DNA of 64,000 nucleotides from CAVYUC01 sp963783085 (GTDB taxonomy: Bacteria > Bacteroidota > Bacteroidia > Bacteroidales > Prolixibacteraceae), in the NCBI GenBank assembly GCA_963783085.1, contig CAWAMJ010000020.1, positions 1 through 64,000 on the forward strand. The letters are read 5' to 3'. A program made the translations under genes and the position numbers. Shown one piece after another: positions 37,690-46,050 of this stretch (positions within the stretch are counted from its first letter, which is position 1; every line of letters begins with the position of its first letter). The notes below the pieces were generated by a model, which saw nothing but the letters and a program-made list of their open reading frames with translations, ran no database searches and was not told the DNA's origin.

Positions 37690-39600
37690 GAAAATTTTGA
37701 AGGCGATTGGGCTGCTAATTGGTATGTAGAAAGTGGCACCTGGGAAGTTGGAACACCCACAAGCGGTCCCGATTCTGCATATAATGGAGACAATTGTGCT
37801 GCTACTGTTTTGGCAGGGAATTACTCTGAACCAACAGATACAAGATTAATACGTTTCGTAAAATTTACAGTTTCGGCAGCTTCAGAGAACCCACGGCTAA
37901 GGTTTTGGCATTGGTATAGTATGTCTTCTGGCGATTACGGAAAAGTACAAATTAAAATTGAAGGAGCGACAGATTGGGAGGATATCTCAACATCATATAC
38001 CAGCACTGGCAGTAATATTTGGACTTATCCATCTATTGATCTATCAGATTATGCAGGAGAAACAGTACAAATTGCATTTTATTTTCATTCCGTTGATACT
38101 TACTTCGGCAATGTAAGCACAGGCTGGTATATCGATGATGTCGAAGTAATCACTGGTCCTATTAATTTCAACATACCCGAAGATTGGGAAAGTGGAATTG
38201 GAGATTGGGCATCTGAAAGAGGAACATGGGAAGTTGGAACACCATCTGTTGGCCCAGGAGCAGCCTATGATGGGCAACAGTGTGCAGCAACTGTATTGGA
38301 AGGGAACTATTCAGAACCAGTAGATTCAAGACTGGAAAGCCCAAAATTTACAGTTTCGGCAGCTTCAGAGAACCCACGGCTAAGGTTTTGGCATTGGTAT
38401 AGTATGCTTCTGGCGATTACGGAAAAGTACAAATTAAAATTGAAGGAGCGACAGATTGGGAGGATATCTCAACATCATATACCAGCACTGGCAGTAATAT
38501 TTGGACTTATCCATCTATTGATCTATCAGATTATGCAGGAGAAACAGTACAAATTGCATTTTATTTTCATTCCGTTGATACTTACTTCGGCAATGTAAGC
38601 ACAGGCTGGTATATCGATGATGTCGAAGTAATCACTGGTCCTATTAATTTCAACACACCCGAAGATTGGGAAAGTGGAATTGGAGATTGGGCATCAGAAA
38701 GAGGAACATGGGAAGTTGGAACACCATCTGTTGGCCCAGGAGCAGCCTATGATGGGCAACAGTGTGCAGCAACTGTATTGGAAGGGAACTATTCAGAACC
38801 AGTAGATTCAAGACTGGAAAGCCCAAAGTTTACAGTTTCGGCAGCTTCAGAAAACCCACGGCTAAGGTTTTGGCATTGGTATAGTATGTCTTCTGGCGAT
38901 TACGGAAAAGTACAAATTAAAATTGAAGGAGCGACAGATTGGGTGGATATCTCAACATCATATACCAGCACTGGCAGCAATATTTGGACTTATCCATCTA
39001 TTGATTTATCAGATTATGCAGGAGAAACAGTACAAATTGCATTTTATTTTCATTCCGTTGATACTTACTTCGGCAATGTAAGCACAGGCTGGTATATCGA
39101 TAATGTTGAAGTAATCACTGGTCCTATAGATTTCAACACACCCGAAGATTGGGAAAATGGAATTGGAGATTGGGCATCAGAAAGAGGAACATGGGAAGTT
39201 GGAACACCATCTGTTGGCCCAGGAGCAGCCTATGATGGGCAACAGTGTGCAGCAACTGTATTGGAAGGGAACTATTCAGAACCAGTAGATTCAAGACTGG
39301 AAAGCCCAAAATTTACAGTTCCGGCAGCTTCAGAGAACCCACGGCTAAGGTTTTGGCATTGGTATAGTATGTCTTCTGGCGATTACGGAAAAGTACAAAT
39401 TAAAATTGAAGGAGCGACAGATTGGGAGGATATCTCAACATCATATACCAGCACTGGCAGTAATATTTGGACTTATACTTATTTCCCCCTATCAGATTAT
39501 GCAGGAGAAACAGTACAAATTGCATTTTATTTTCATTCTGTTGATACTTACTTCGGCAATATAAGTACAGGCTGGTATATCGATAATGTTATTATTGAAA
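37690..39600 (+). repeat. Four tandem 480-bp coding repeats
   Basis: The segment beginning GAGAACCCACGGCTAAGG recurs at about 37886, 38368, 38848 and 39333. The copies are nearly identical over 480 bp. The first copy has three extra bases and a changed LESPK segment. Such identity favours expansion and contraction, and also assembly collapse. Confidence 0.85.
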
Positions 39601-39619
39601 GTGATTTAACTTCAGATGA

Positions 39620-41090
39620 AACCGACATCCTTTCCTTTGGTTTCGGAACACCGCCTCAAACCGGTGATGCCAATATTAATTCATCGCTGCACACCATTGA
39701 TATCGAAGTGGAAGCGGGTACCGATGTTACAAATCTGATTTCAACTTTTACCCTCTCCGATGGGGCAACAGCCAAAGTGGGCGATGTAGACCAGGAAAGC
39801 GGCGTTACCGCAAATAATTTTCAAGCCCGGTGACTTATACCGTTACTGCCGAAGACGGAACTACAACCCAGGACTGGGTGGTCACGGTTACCAAAGCCGT
39901 GGTTTTAAATGATGAGGCCGACATTCTCACTTACAGTTTCGGAACCCCGCCGCAAACCGGAGATGCAACAATAAACTCAACTGCTCATACGGTTGATGTG
40001 GAAGTGGAATCCGGAACAGATGTTACCAATTTGGTGGCTACATTTACGCTTTCCGACGGCGCAACTGTGAAAGTTGGCAGTGTGGAACAAACCAGCGGAA
40101 CAACCACGAATGATTTTAGCAGCCCGGTTACTTATACCGTAACTGCCGAAGATGGAACCACAACGCATGACTGGGTGGTGACGGTTACCAAAGCCGTGGT
40201 TTTAAACGACGAAGCCGATATTCTCACTTACAGTTTCGGAACTCCGCCGCAAACAGGAGATGCAACAATTAACTCAACTGCGCATACTGTTAATGTGGAA
40301 GTGGAATCCGGAACGGATGCAACCGGTTTGGTAGCTACCTTTACGCTTTCTGATGGCGCGACCGCAAAAGTGGGTGATACGGAACAGGTAAGCGGGACAA
40401 CCGCTAACAATTTTAGCAGTCCGGTGACTTACACGGTTACCGCCGAAGATGGGACCACAACACAGGATTGGGTGGTTACGGTTACCAAAGCCGTGGTATT
40501 AAATGATGAGGCAAATATTCTCACTTATAGCTTCGGGATGCCACCTCAAACCGGAGAAGCGCTTGTCGATGCAGAATTACACCTCATTGAAATTGAAGTG
40601 GAATCCGGAACGGATTTAACGAACCTGGTTGCCGATTTTACCTTATCAGATGGCGCAACAGCGACTGTGGGCGGAAAAGATCAGGTGAGCGGAACCACGG
40701 CCAATGATTTTACCAGTCCGGTAACCTATACCGTAACGGCCGAGGATGGCGCCGCCGTTCAGGAATGGGACGTTGTCGTTTCCGAAGAAGTGGTTTTAAA
40801 CAGCGAAACCCGGATTTACTCGTTCTCGTTCGACAGCCCGCCGCAAGTGGATACAACCGCCATCGATTCCGCTCTGCATACGGTAAACGTTGCTGTGGAA
40901 GAGGGGACCGACCTGACCAACCTGATTCCCACATTTGAGCTGTCGGTGGGTGCAACGGCAACGGTGAACGACATTACACAAATCAGCGGAATTACCGCCA
41001 ACGATTTTACGGATCCTGTTGTTTATACGGTTACTTCCGAAGATGGTGATTCGATTCAGGACTGGACGGTGACCGTTGAAATTTCAACGA
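39620..41090 (+). repeat. Five tandem repeats of about 291 bp
   Basis: Five copies of an about 97-residue unit of the DUF5018/Ig-like kind. Copies 2 and 3 are most alike; copies 4 and 5 are more diverged, so the expansion is older at the C-terminal end. Confidence 0.8.
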
Positions 41091-41411
41091 AAGCCAACCT
41101 GGTTGCGATACCCGCTTTCAACGTTTATCCCAATCCGTTTTCCGAAAAAACAACCGTGGAATTCAGCAACAACGAACATCGTTCGTACAAATTAATCCTT
41201 TATAATGCAACCGGAAACAAGGTTTTGGAGATGGCCAAAATTACATCCGATAAAATCACGCTGGAAAGGGGCAGCCTCAAATCCGGGATTTATTTTATTG
41301 AACTAAAAGGAGAAAAAACATTCCAAAATAAGATGATTGTGATCCGGTAGTTCTGTTTTTAAACGAACCCGGAGTCACATTTTTGTAGTACTAAAAATTG
41401 TTTCAAAAAAC

Positions 41412-41448
41412 GAAGGTCGGACGGTTTACTGCCTGGCCTTCTGTTTTT
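41412..41448 (+). terminator. Probable terminator after the T9SS gene
   Basis: GAAGG at 41412 pairs with CCTTC at 41437-41441, with further imperfect pairing inside, followed by TGTTTTT. Confidence 0.45.
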
Positions 41449-41997
41449 ACTTTCTACCGGTCCACGATTGAATAGGTTCAGTTTAATTTTTTGTGGAGCG
41501 AAAGCCGTTGGATTCGTCATGCCTCTTCAAGCAGCCGTAATTTTTTAACACCAACATCATTTGTTTTCCGGCTCACCGCCCGGGGCCACGCTTCGATTCT
41601 GCGGACGGGGGGTTCAGGAGTGGCCTTTTTTAACCAGGCCCGGAATCGAAATAAAACATTAGTGAGAAAGGGAAGGAAAGTATAAGGCCTTTAAATTCAA
41701 CCTCCTTAACGTTGTCAGGCAGGCGCTGACAAGTTTATGCTTCGTTGGTTTTTCCCGGAACCTGACATCGTCGTAAGACATGTCAGCGTTGACTAAATAT
41801 TAGATTTTAGAACAATTTTGATGCTCCCGGGAGTTGACTTCTGCAATCTAAAATCGTTAATCGATGTTCTTCAATTAAGTAGAAAATCCAATGCATGTTA
41901 AGCACATGCCAAGGCAAAGATGAGTTGTTCATATCCTGCATGCACGGGAGACAATTGCCCGCAATCTGCAATTTACGGGCGCAATGCTGAACTGCCA

Positions 41998-42240
41998 TTG
42001 TGAAAGGGGTGTACGACAAATTCCATATTTTTATGCGCTTTCGGAAAAGCGGATCTTTTACACCGTGGCTTCAGCCCGGTGAACAGAGATATCAAAAGCA
42101 AAAGGGCTTTAGCCATTAAGAGAATTAAATGCTAAAGCCGAAAAAGACTCTGAAAAGGTTAAACACCGGGCTAAAGCGCCGGTGTAAAAAATGTTTGTTC
42201 GATGGTTTATCGTGGAATTTGTCGTACACCCTTGTGAAAG
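41998..42240. mobile_element. MITE, 225 bp, with 19-bp perfect terminal repeats and 9-bp target duplication
   Basis: The element spans 42007-42231. Its ends are GGGTGTACGACAAATTCCA and the exact inverse. TTGTGAAAG flanks both sides (41998-42006 and 42232-42240). Inside is a palindromic core (42061-42184) with CACCGTGGCTTCAGCCCGGTG, then GGGCTTTAGCC, and at the end CACCGGGCTAAAGCGCCGGTG. It encodes no protein, so it must depend on a transposase encoded elsewhere. Confidence 0.85.
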
Positions 42241-42269
42241 GGCAAAAATCAAGTAATAAGATATTGTAT

Positions 42270-42277
42270 TATATTTG
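42270..42277 (+). promoter_or_regulatory. TATATTTG promoter box close to a start codon
   Basis: A perfect TAnnTTTG box ends six bases before the ATG at 42283. A transcript starting at the usual distance would have almost no leader. It lies 30 bp to the right of the MITE target site. Confidence 0.4.
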
Positions 42278-42282
42278 TATTC

Positions 42283-42528
42283 ATGGATAAATTTGGGAAC
42301 ATAGAAATAAAAGTTCTTGGTAATAAGGGAAATTTACAGCTTTCACCCGACAATTATGATGTGAAAGAAATTATTGCTATGCTCCAAAATATTGAAGATT
42401 TACTCTATCCAACAAACAAAAAAGACAGACCGATTATCACCTATGACATTCAGGAAGGCTATGTAAAGCATATATTTAAAACAAGTATTCAAGCTATAAT
42501 CGGATTTGGTGCCATTCTTTCTCAATAG
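42283..42528 (+). CDS. Short, probably truncated partner gene of a PIN-domain gene
   Basis: 81 residues. The sequence (IEIKVLGNKGNLQLSPDNYD, then IITYDIQEGYVKHIFKTSIQ) ends abruptly in a hydrophobic stretch (AIIGFGAILSQ). It looks like the start of a longer protein. A PIN-domain remnant follows three bases later. I do not recognise the family by name; a partner or antitoxin-like role is inference from position only. Confidence 0.5.
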   Translation: MDKFGNIEIKVLGNKGNLQLSPDNYDVKEIIAMLQNIEDLLYPTNKKDRPIITYDIQEGYVKHIFKTSIQAIIGFGAILSQ

Positions 42529-42531
42529 GAT

Positions 42532-42792
42532 ATGACGCATAGTGTGCTCCTTGATACCAGCTTCTTAATTCGTCTGCTAAATGATGAAGACCCTTTGCAT
42601 CAAAATGCCAAATAAAGTGAACCACTTTTTGCTCAATCCGACAGTGATAAATCAATATTATATTTTGTGACATCCGACTCTCGCTCGTTGAATACTCATA
42701 AGTTGTTATCCAAAAGAATAAAACCAAAATTTGAAATTATTGATATCCATATTCCCTACGATCAACAATTTGGGATATTAGATTTAAAATAA
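42532..42792 (+). pseudogene. PIN-domain ribonuclease remnant
   Basis: The frame opens with MTHSVLLDTSFLIRLLNDED, a PIN-domain start with its first catalytic aspartate, and meets a TAA at codon 28. The same frame resumes with YFVTSDSRSLNTHKLLSKRI and FEIIDIHIPYDQQFGILDLK, a PIN-type ending. The middle (about 60 residues, including the usual acidic cluster) is missing. So it is a deleted toxin-like gene. Confidence 0.65.
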
Positions 42793-42823
42793 AGCACATA
42801 CACCTAACAGTTCCCTTCGACAT

Positions 42824-43476
42824 TTATTTCACCTGATCGGTTTTTACCGCCACCAAATGCCCCACCGTTCGGAACAACAAATAATTTTCGGAAATCGCCG
42901 GAGTGGTCATCATTTGTTCTCCGAGTTGGTTTTCGCGGAGCAACCGGAATTCCGGGCCGGCCTGCACGGAATAAACCGTTCCATTGTTGTCGCAGATGTA
43001 AATGATGCCGTCGGCAGCCACCGGCGAGGAAGTGTAACTGTTTCCCGATCCCACTTTTTCAGAGTAGATTTCATCGCCGGTGAGTGCGTTATAACAGGTT
43101 AAATTTCCGTTCCAGTGGGCACAGTACAGATAATCGCCGTACAAAAGCATCGTTTCCATATAGGAGCCGCCGCGCAGTTTGGCCCATTTCACATAACCCC
43201 TTCTGAATCTTCGCGGTTAGCAGCTGTGGTCACAAAAACAGCATCGCCCCAAACGATTGGGCTTGAATGTCCAAGTCTGGGTATTTCAGTTTTCCAGGCG
43301 ATGTTTCTGCCGGTTTCAACATCCCATGATTCAGGAAGATTCGCGTTGTCGAGCACACCGCCGGCATAGTTCCCACGGTACATGAACCACTGGCGCGCCG
43401 GATTGGGGCGCTGCGCGAAACAGGAAAATATGGACACAAGTGTTAAAATGAAAAGAAGGGAACCGATTCGTTTCAT
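42824..43476 (-). pseudogene. PQQ-like beta-propeller secreted protein with internal deletion
   Basis: Two pieces in different frames overlap by four bases (43189-43192). The N-terminal piece (43189-43476) has a signal peptide and WFMYRGNYAGGVLDNANLPE and IAWKTEIPRLGHSSPIVWGD, the first blade. The C-terminal piece (42824-43192) has YCAHWNGNLTCYNALTGDEI and SSPVAADGIIYICDNNGTVY, the last blades. Family members are usually about 400-450 residues, so roughly half is missing. Such proteins are putative quinoprotein-like scaffolds. Apparently a deletion pseudogene. Confidence 0.75.
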
Positions 43477-43590
43477 GGCAAATGTTTTTGGTTTATCCTA
43501 AAGTACGCAAAAATTTAAATTGATGGATGATTAAATAAATGAATAGTTAAAAGCCTTCAAAACCAAATGCTTTCAATCACTTGAACCACG

Positions 43591-43831
43591 ATGTTGAAGC
43601 TGGGCGCTCGTTTCTTAACCGTCCAGCGGTTTGATCCGCTAGACGGATAGAGCTGCAACTATTTTCCATTACAGAAATGCTCAATTGATGATGTTTATAT
43701 GGTAACGGTTAAAAGGTGGCTGAAGTCGGCTATGCAAATCGTTCGCAATCATTTGGTTCTCCATGCTGAAGCTGGGCGCTCGTTTCTTATCCGTCCAGCG
43801 GGTTGATCCGCTTGACGGATAGCGCTGCAAC
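43591..43831. repeat. Two 69-bp direct repeats with an internal hairpin
   Basis: 43591-43659 and 43763-43831 share TGAAGCTGGGCGCTCGTTTC and the hairpin-forming part. In the second copy, ATCCGTCCAGCGG pairs with CCGCTTGACGGAT (one mismatch). The second copy covers the end of the methyltransferase gene. Confidence 0.8.
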
Positions 43832-44563
43832 AGTAATTTTCAGTACTTTTTCCCCTTCCTCCGAAATCATGGGCACAAACCGCACCGGTAAAACTGTTTC
43901 CTGTGAAAGTTTGTTCTTGCGCTTTTTCAGTAAAACCAGGTACTGAATAACATCTTTTCCTACCGGGATAATCATTCTTCCGCCCTCGGCCAGTTGTTTT
44001 TTCAAGGGTTCCGGAACATGCGTGGGCGAACAGGTTACAATAATGGCATCGAATGGCGCATAATCCGGCCACCCTTGATATCCGTCGCCAATTTTGGTAT
44101 AAATATTCCGGTATCCCAATTCTGAAAATAAACTTTTTGCTTTTTTCCCAAGCGATTCAAAAATTTCGATGGTAAACACCGAGTCGCAGATTTCCGCCAG
44201 CACAGCCGCCTGGTAACCCGAGCCGGTACCGATTTCAAGAACTTTATCGTCACGGTTTAAATCCAGCGCTCCAGTCATATAAGCTACAATGTAAGGTTGC
44301 GAAATTGTTTGTCCTTCTCCAATCGGTAGCGGCGAATCACGATATGCAGCATCGAGATATTCAGGCAGAACAAACCGGTGGCGCTCCACATTCATCATTG
44401 CCTGCAGCACTTTATTATCGGTTACTCCCCGTGCTTCAATCTGATTTTTTACCATTTGCCGGCGTAAAACAGCAAATTGACTGTTTTGTGCTGCTGTCGA
44501 AAATCCCGTGCAAAAAAGAACACAACTTATAATCAAATATTCAAGAAGACGTTTAAGCACCAT
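43787..44563 (-). CDS. pcm: Protein-L-isoaspartate O-methyltransferase, exported form
   Basis: 258 residues. A signal peptide (LEYLIISCVLFCTGFSTAA) is followed by the family core: MVKNQIEARGVTDNKVLQAM, HRFVLPEYLDAAYRDSPLPI, GEGQTISQPYIVAYM, and the SAM-binding VLEIGTGSGYQAAVLAEI (about 115-132). It methylates damaged isoaspartyl residues to start their repair. Export would place it in the periplasm, where SAM is not expected, so the signal peptide deserves a check. The last 14 codons (ending VKRINPLDG) come from a 69-bp repeat and are probably not native. Confidence 0.9.
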   Translation of the reverse strand: MVLKRLLEYLIISCVLFCTGFSTAAQNSQFAVLRRQMVKNQIEARGVTDNKVLQAMMNVERHRFVLPEYLDAAYRDSPLPIGEGQTISQPYIVAYMTGALDLNRDDKVLEIGTGSGYQAAVLAEICDSVFTIEIFESLGKKAKSLFSELGYRNIYTKIGDGYQGWPDYAPFDAIIVTCSPTHVPEPLKKQLAEGGRMIIPVGKDVIQYLVLLKKRKNKLSQETVLPVRFVPMISEEGEKVLKITVAALSVKRINPLDG

Positions 44564-44718
44564 TTTGTTGAACCTTTTTTACCTTTTTCAACGAAGCAAT
44601 CCGTGGAATGTTACTGCATTAAAAGGTAAAACGAATTGGTTAAAAAGAAGGTTTTTTTTCGGTTGCCCAGAACTTAGTATGCTCCAGAAGTGTTAAATAA
44701 AAGGTTTTACGAATTCAT

Positions 44719-45183
44719 ATGAACAGGTCGAACTTACACAAAACTTTTTTCCAAAATCCGGCCCTCAAACCATTGGGCGTGCTGATTGGCAAATGGAATA
44801 CAGTGGGCACGCATCCGCTGCTTCCCGGTAAAGATTTACATGGGCGAACGTCGTTCGAATGGATAGATGATGGTGCATTTTTGAAAATGAATTCCGCTGT
44901 TGAAGATCCGGCCTTTCCGAAGGGCATCGCCATTTTTGGCAGCGACGATTCCAGCGGCGAAGGTGTGATGATCTATTTCGATGAACGTGGCGTGTCGAGA
45001 AAATATGACTGGTCTTTCGAAGGCAATACGTTGAAATGGTGGAGAAATGCACCCGGATTTTCACAACAGTATTCCTGGACAATCACCGACAACGGTAACA
45101 CAATCGTTGGCGAAGGAGAGATATCGAAAGATGGAGCAGTTTGGGAAAAAGATCTTTGCCTCACGTATACCAGAATTGAATAA
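44719..45183 (+). CDS. Hypothetical lipocalin-like/DUF1579-like protein
   Basis: 154 residues, no signal peptide. It reads PLGVLIGKWNTVGTHPLLPG, FEWIDDGAFLKMNSAVEDPA, MIYFDERGVSRKYDWSFEGN and NTIVGEGEISKDGAVWEKDL. The small beta-barrel pattern with a start of the LIGKWxxxG kind resembles proteins that make a lipocalin-like barrel around a small ligand. Such proteins are of unknown function and common as single genes. No operon partner. Confidence 0.6.
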   Translation: MNRSNLHKTFFQNPALKPLGVLIGKWNTVGTHPLLPGKDLHGRTSFEWIDDGAFLKMNSAVEDPAFPKGIAIFGSDDSSGEGVMIYFDERGVSRKYDWSFEGNTLKWWRNAPGFSQQYSWTITDNGNTIVGEGEISKDGAVWEKDLCLTYTRIE

Positions 45184-45559
45184 GATCGTTTTTTTCCGGC
45201 TTTTTATATTTGTTACATAAATCCTAATCCTTTCTTCATCTGTGAATCTGTGGCAATGTTTCTCTTTATAGCCACTGATTCACAGATTTTTAATCAATAA
45301 ATATTAAACTACGTTAAAAATGGACCAGACGAAAAGCCGCGAAAATTTTTTTGGAAGCTGTGGCAATCGCGCGGGAGACGCAACACAAATCCTAATCCTT
45401 TCTTCATCTGTGAATCTGTGGCAATGTTTCTCTTTATAGCCACTGATTCACAGATTTTTAATCAATAAATATTAAACCAGTTAAAAATGGACCAGCCGGA
45501 AAGCCGCGAAAATTTTTTTGGAAGCTGTGGCAATCGCACGGGAGACGCATCTGTTTTAG
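45184..45559. repeat. Gap with a 168-bp tandem duplication
   Basis: Units 45219-45386 and 45387-45549 start AAATCCTAATCC and end GGGAGACGCA. Each holds a long hairpin, ATCTGTGAATCTGTGGC with GCCACTGATTCACAGAT, around a 16-base loop. The two units differ at few positions, so the duplication is recent. It lies just downstream of the small membrane gene at 45560. Confidence 0.8.
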
Positions 45560-45850
45560 CTAACTCCCGGCCAGCGGTGTTCCAAAGATACCAACCGCAA
45601 GTTCTGCCCAAACCAGAAAGAATAAAAACAAAACGGCTCCAACAAGAATAATACGGTGTTGCGTCTTTTTTGCTATCCTCAGCACGAATTCGCATACCAA
45701 GCCGGCACCGATAAGCAGAATACCCATGACCAAAAAATCGGACGGCGACCAATTCACCTCGTTTGTAAATTTCATGGCAAGAAAAGGAATGAGCAATAGA
45801 AAAGGTACAGAAAGCAGGATAACCAGGAGTCTTTTATTTTGTGATTTCAT
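45560..45850 (-). CDS. Small membrane protein
   Basis: 96 residues with three helices: about 8-26 (LLVILLSVPFLLLIPFLAM), 38-58 and 67-88. A short charged link sits between helices two and three. Uncharacterised Bacteroidota membrane family. No evident operon. Confidence 0.55.
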   Translation of the reverse strand: MKSQNKRLLVILLSVPFLLLIPFLAMKFTNEVNWSPSDFLVMGILLIGAGLVCEFVLRIAKKTQHRIILVGAVLFLFFLVWAELAVGIFGTPLAGS

Positions 45851-46050
45851 AGCTGCTGTTTTATAAGTTATTAATCAATTTAAAAGTACTTTGAATTGCA
45901 AAGTAAAGCAAAATATTTTGATTGGAAAGCGTTTTCAATTGGAAAATTTAACGGAAGATTTTAATGATAAAAATCTCCTGCGTTGCGGATGGTTGGGTGA
46001 GTGAAGCTTTGCCCCTGCAAAACCAAAGATCAATATCCTTAAAAAAGAAT

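Larger units (their letters stand above)
37606..41350 (+). pseudogene. Large T9SS-secreted repeat protein, two frameshifts
   Basis: One gene of about 1,240 codons, read in three pieces (37606-38404, about 38405-39823, 39824-41350). Signal peptide, then four near-identical MAM-like jelly-roll repeats of about 160 residues (each with LRFWHWYSMSSGDYGKVQIK and AGETVQIAFYFHSVDTYFGN). Five repeats of about 97 residues follow (ADILTYSFGTPPQTGDATIN, then VTYTVTAEDGTTTQDWVVTV). A C-terminal sorting domain (FNVYPNPFSEKTTVEFSNN, then LKSGIYFIELKGE) sends it out by type IX secretion. One base is missing near 38406 (ATGCTTC against ATGTCTTC) and one near 39823. It is probably an adhesin-like surface protein. 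Confidence 0.75.
41351..42282. other. 930-bp gap with repeats and a MITE
   Basis: No gene is seen. 41709-41791 holds a palindromic stretch with GTTGTCAGG, GCGCTGACAAG, CCTGACATCGTCG and TGTCAGCGTT, which resembles parts of the X module of the array at 4968-8492 (CCTGACAACGTCG, CTTGTCAGCGT). The MITE at 42007-42231 lies at the right end. Confidence 0.5.

Noticed and set aside
41491..41685. Short open frame downstream of the T9SS gene
   Set aside because: No start context, no recognisable features and composition like the surrounding spacer.
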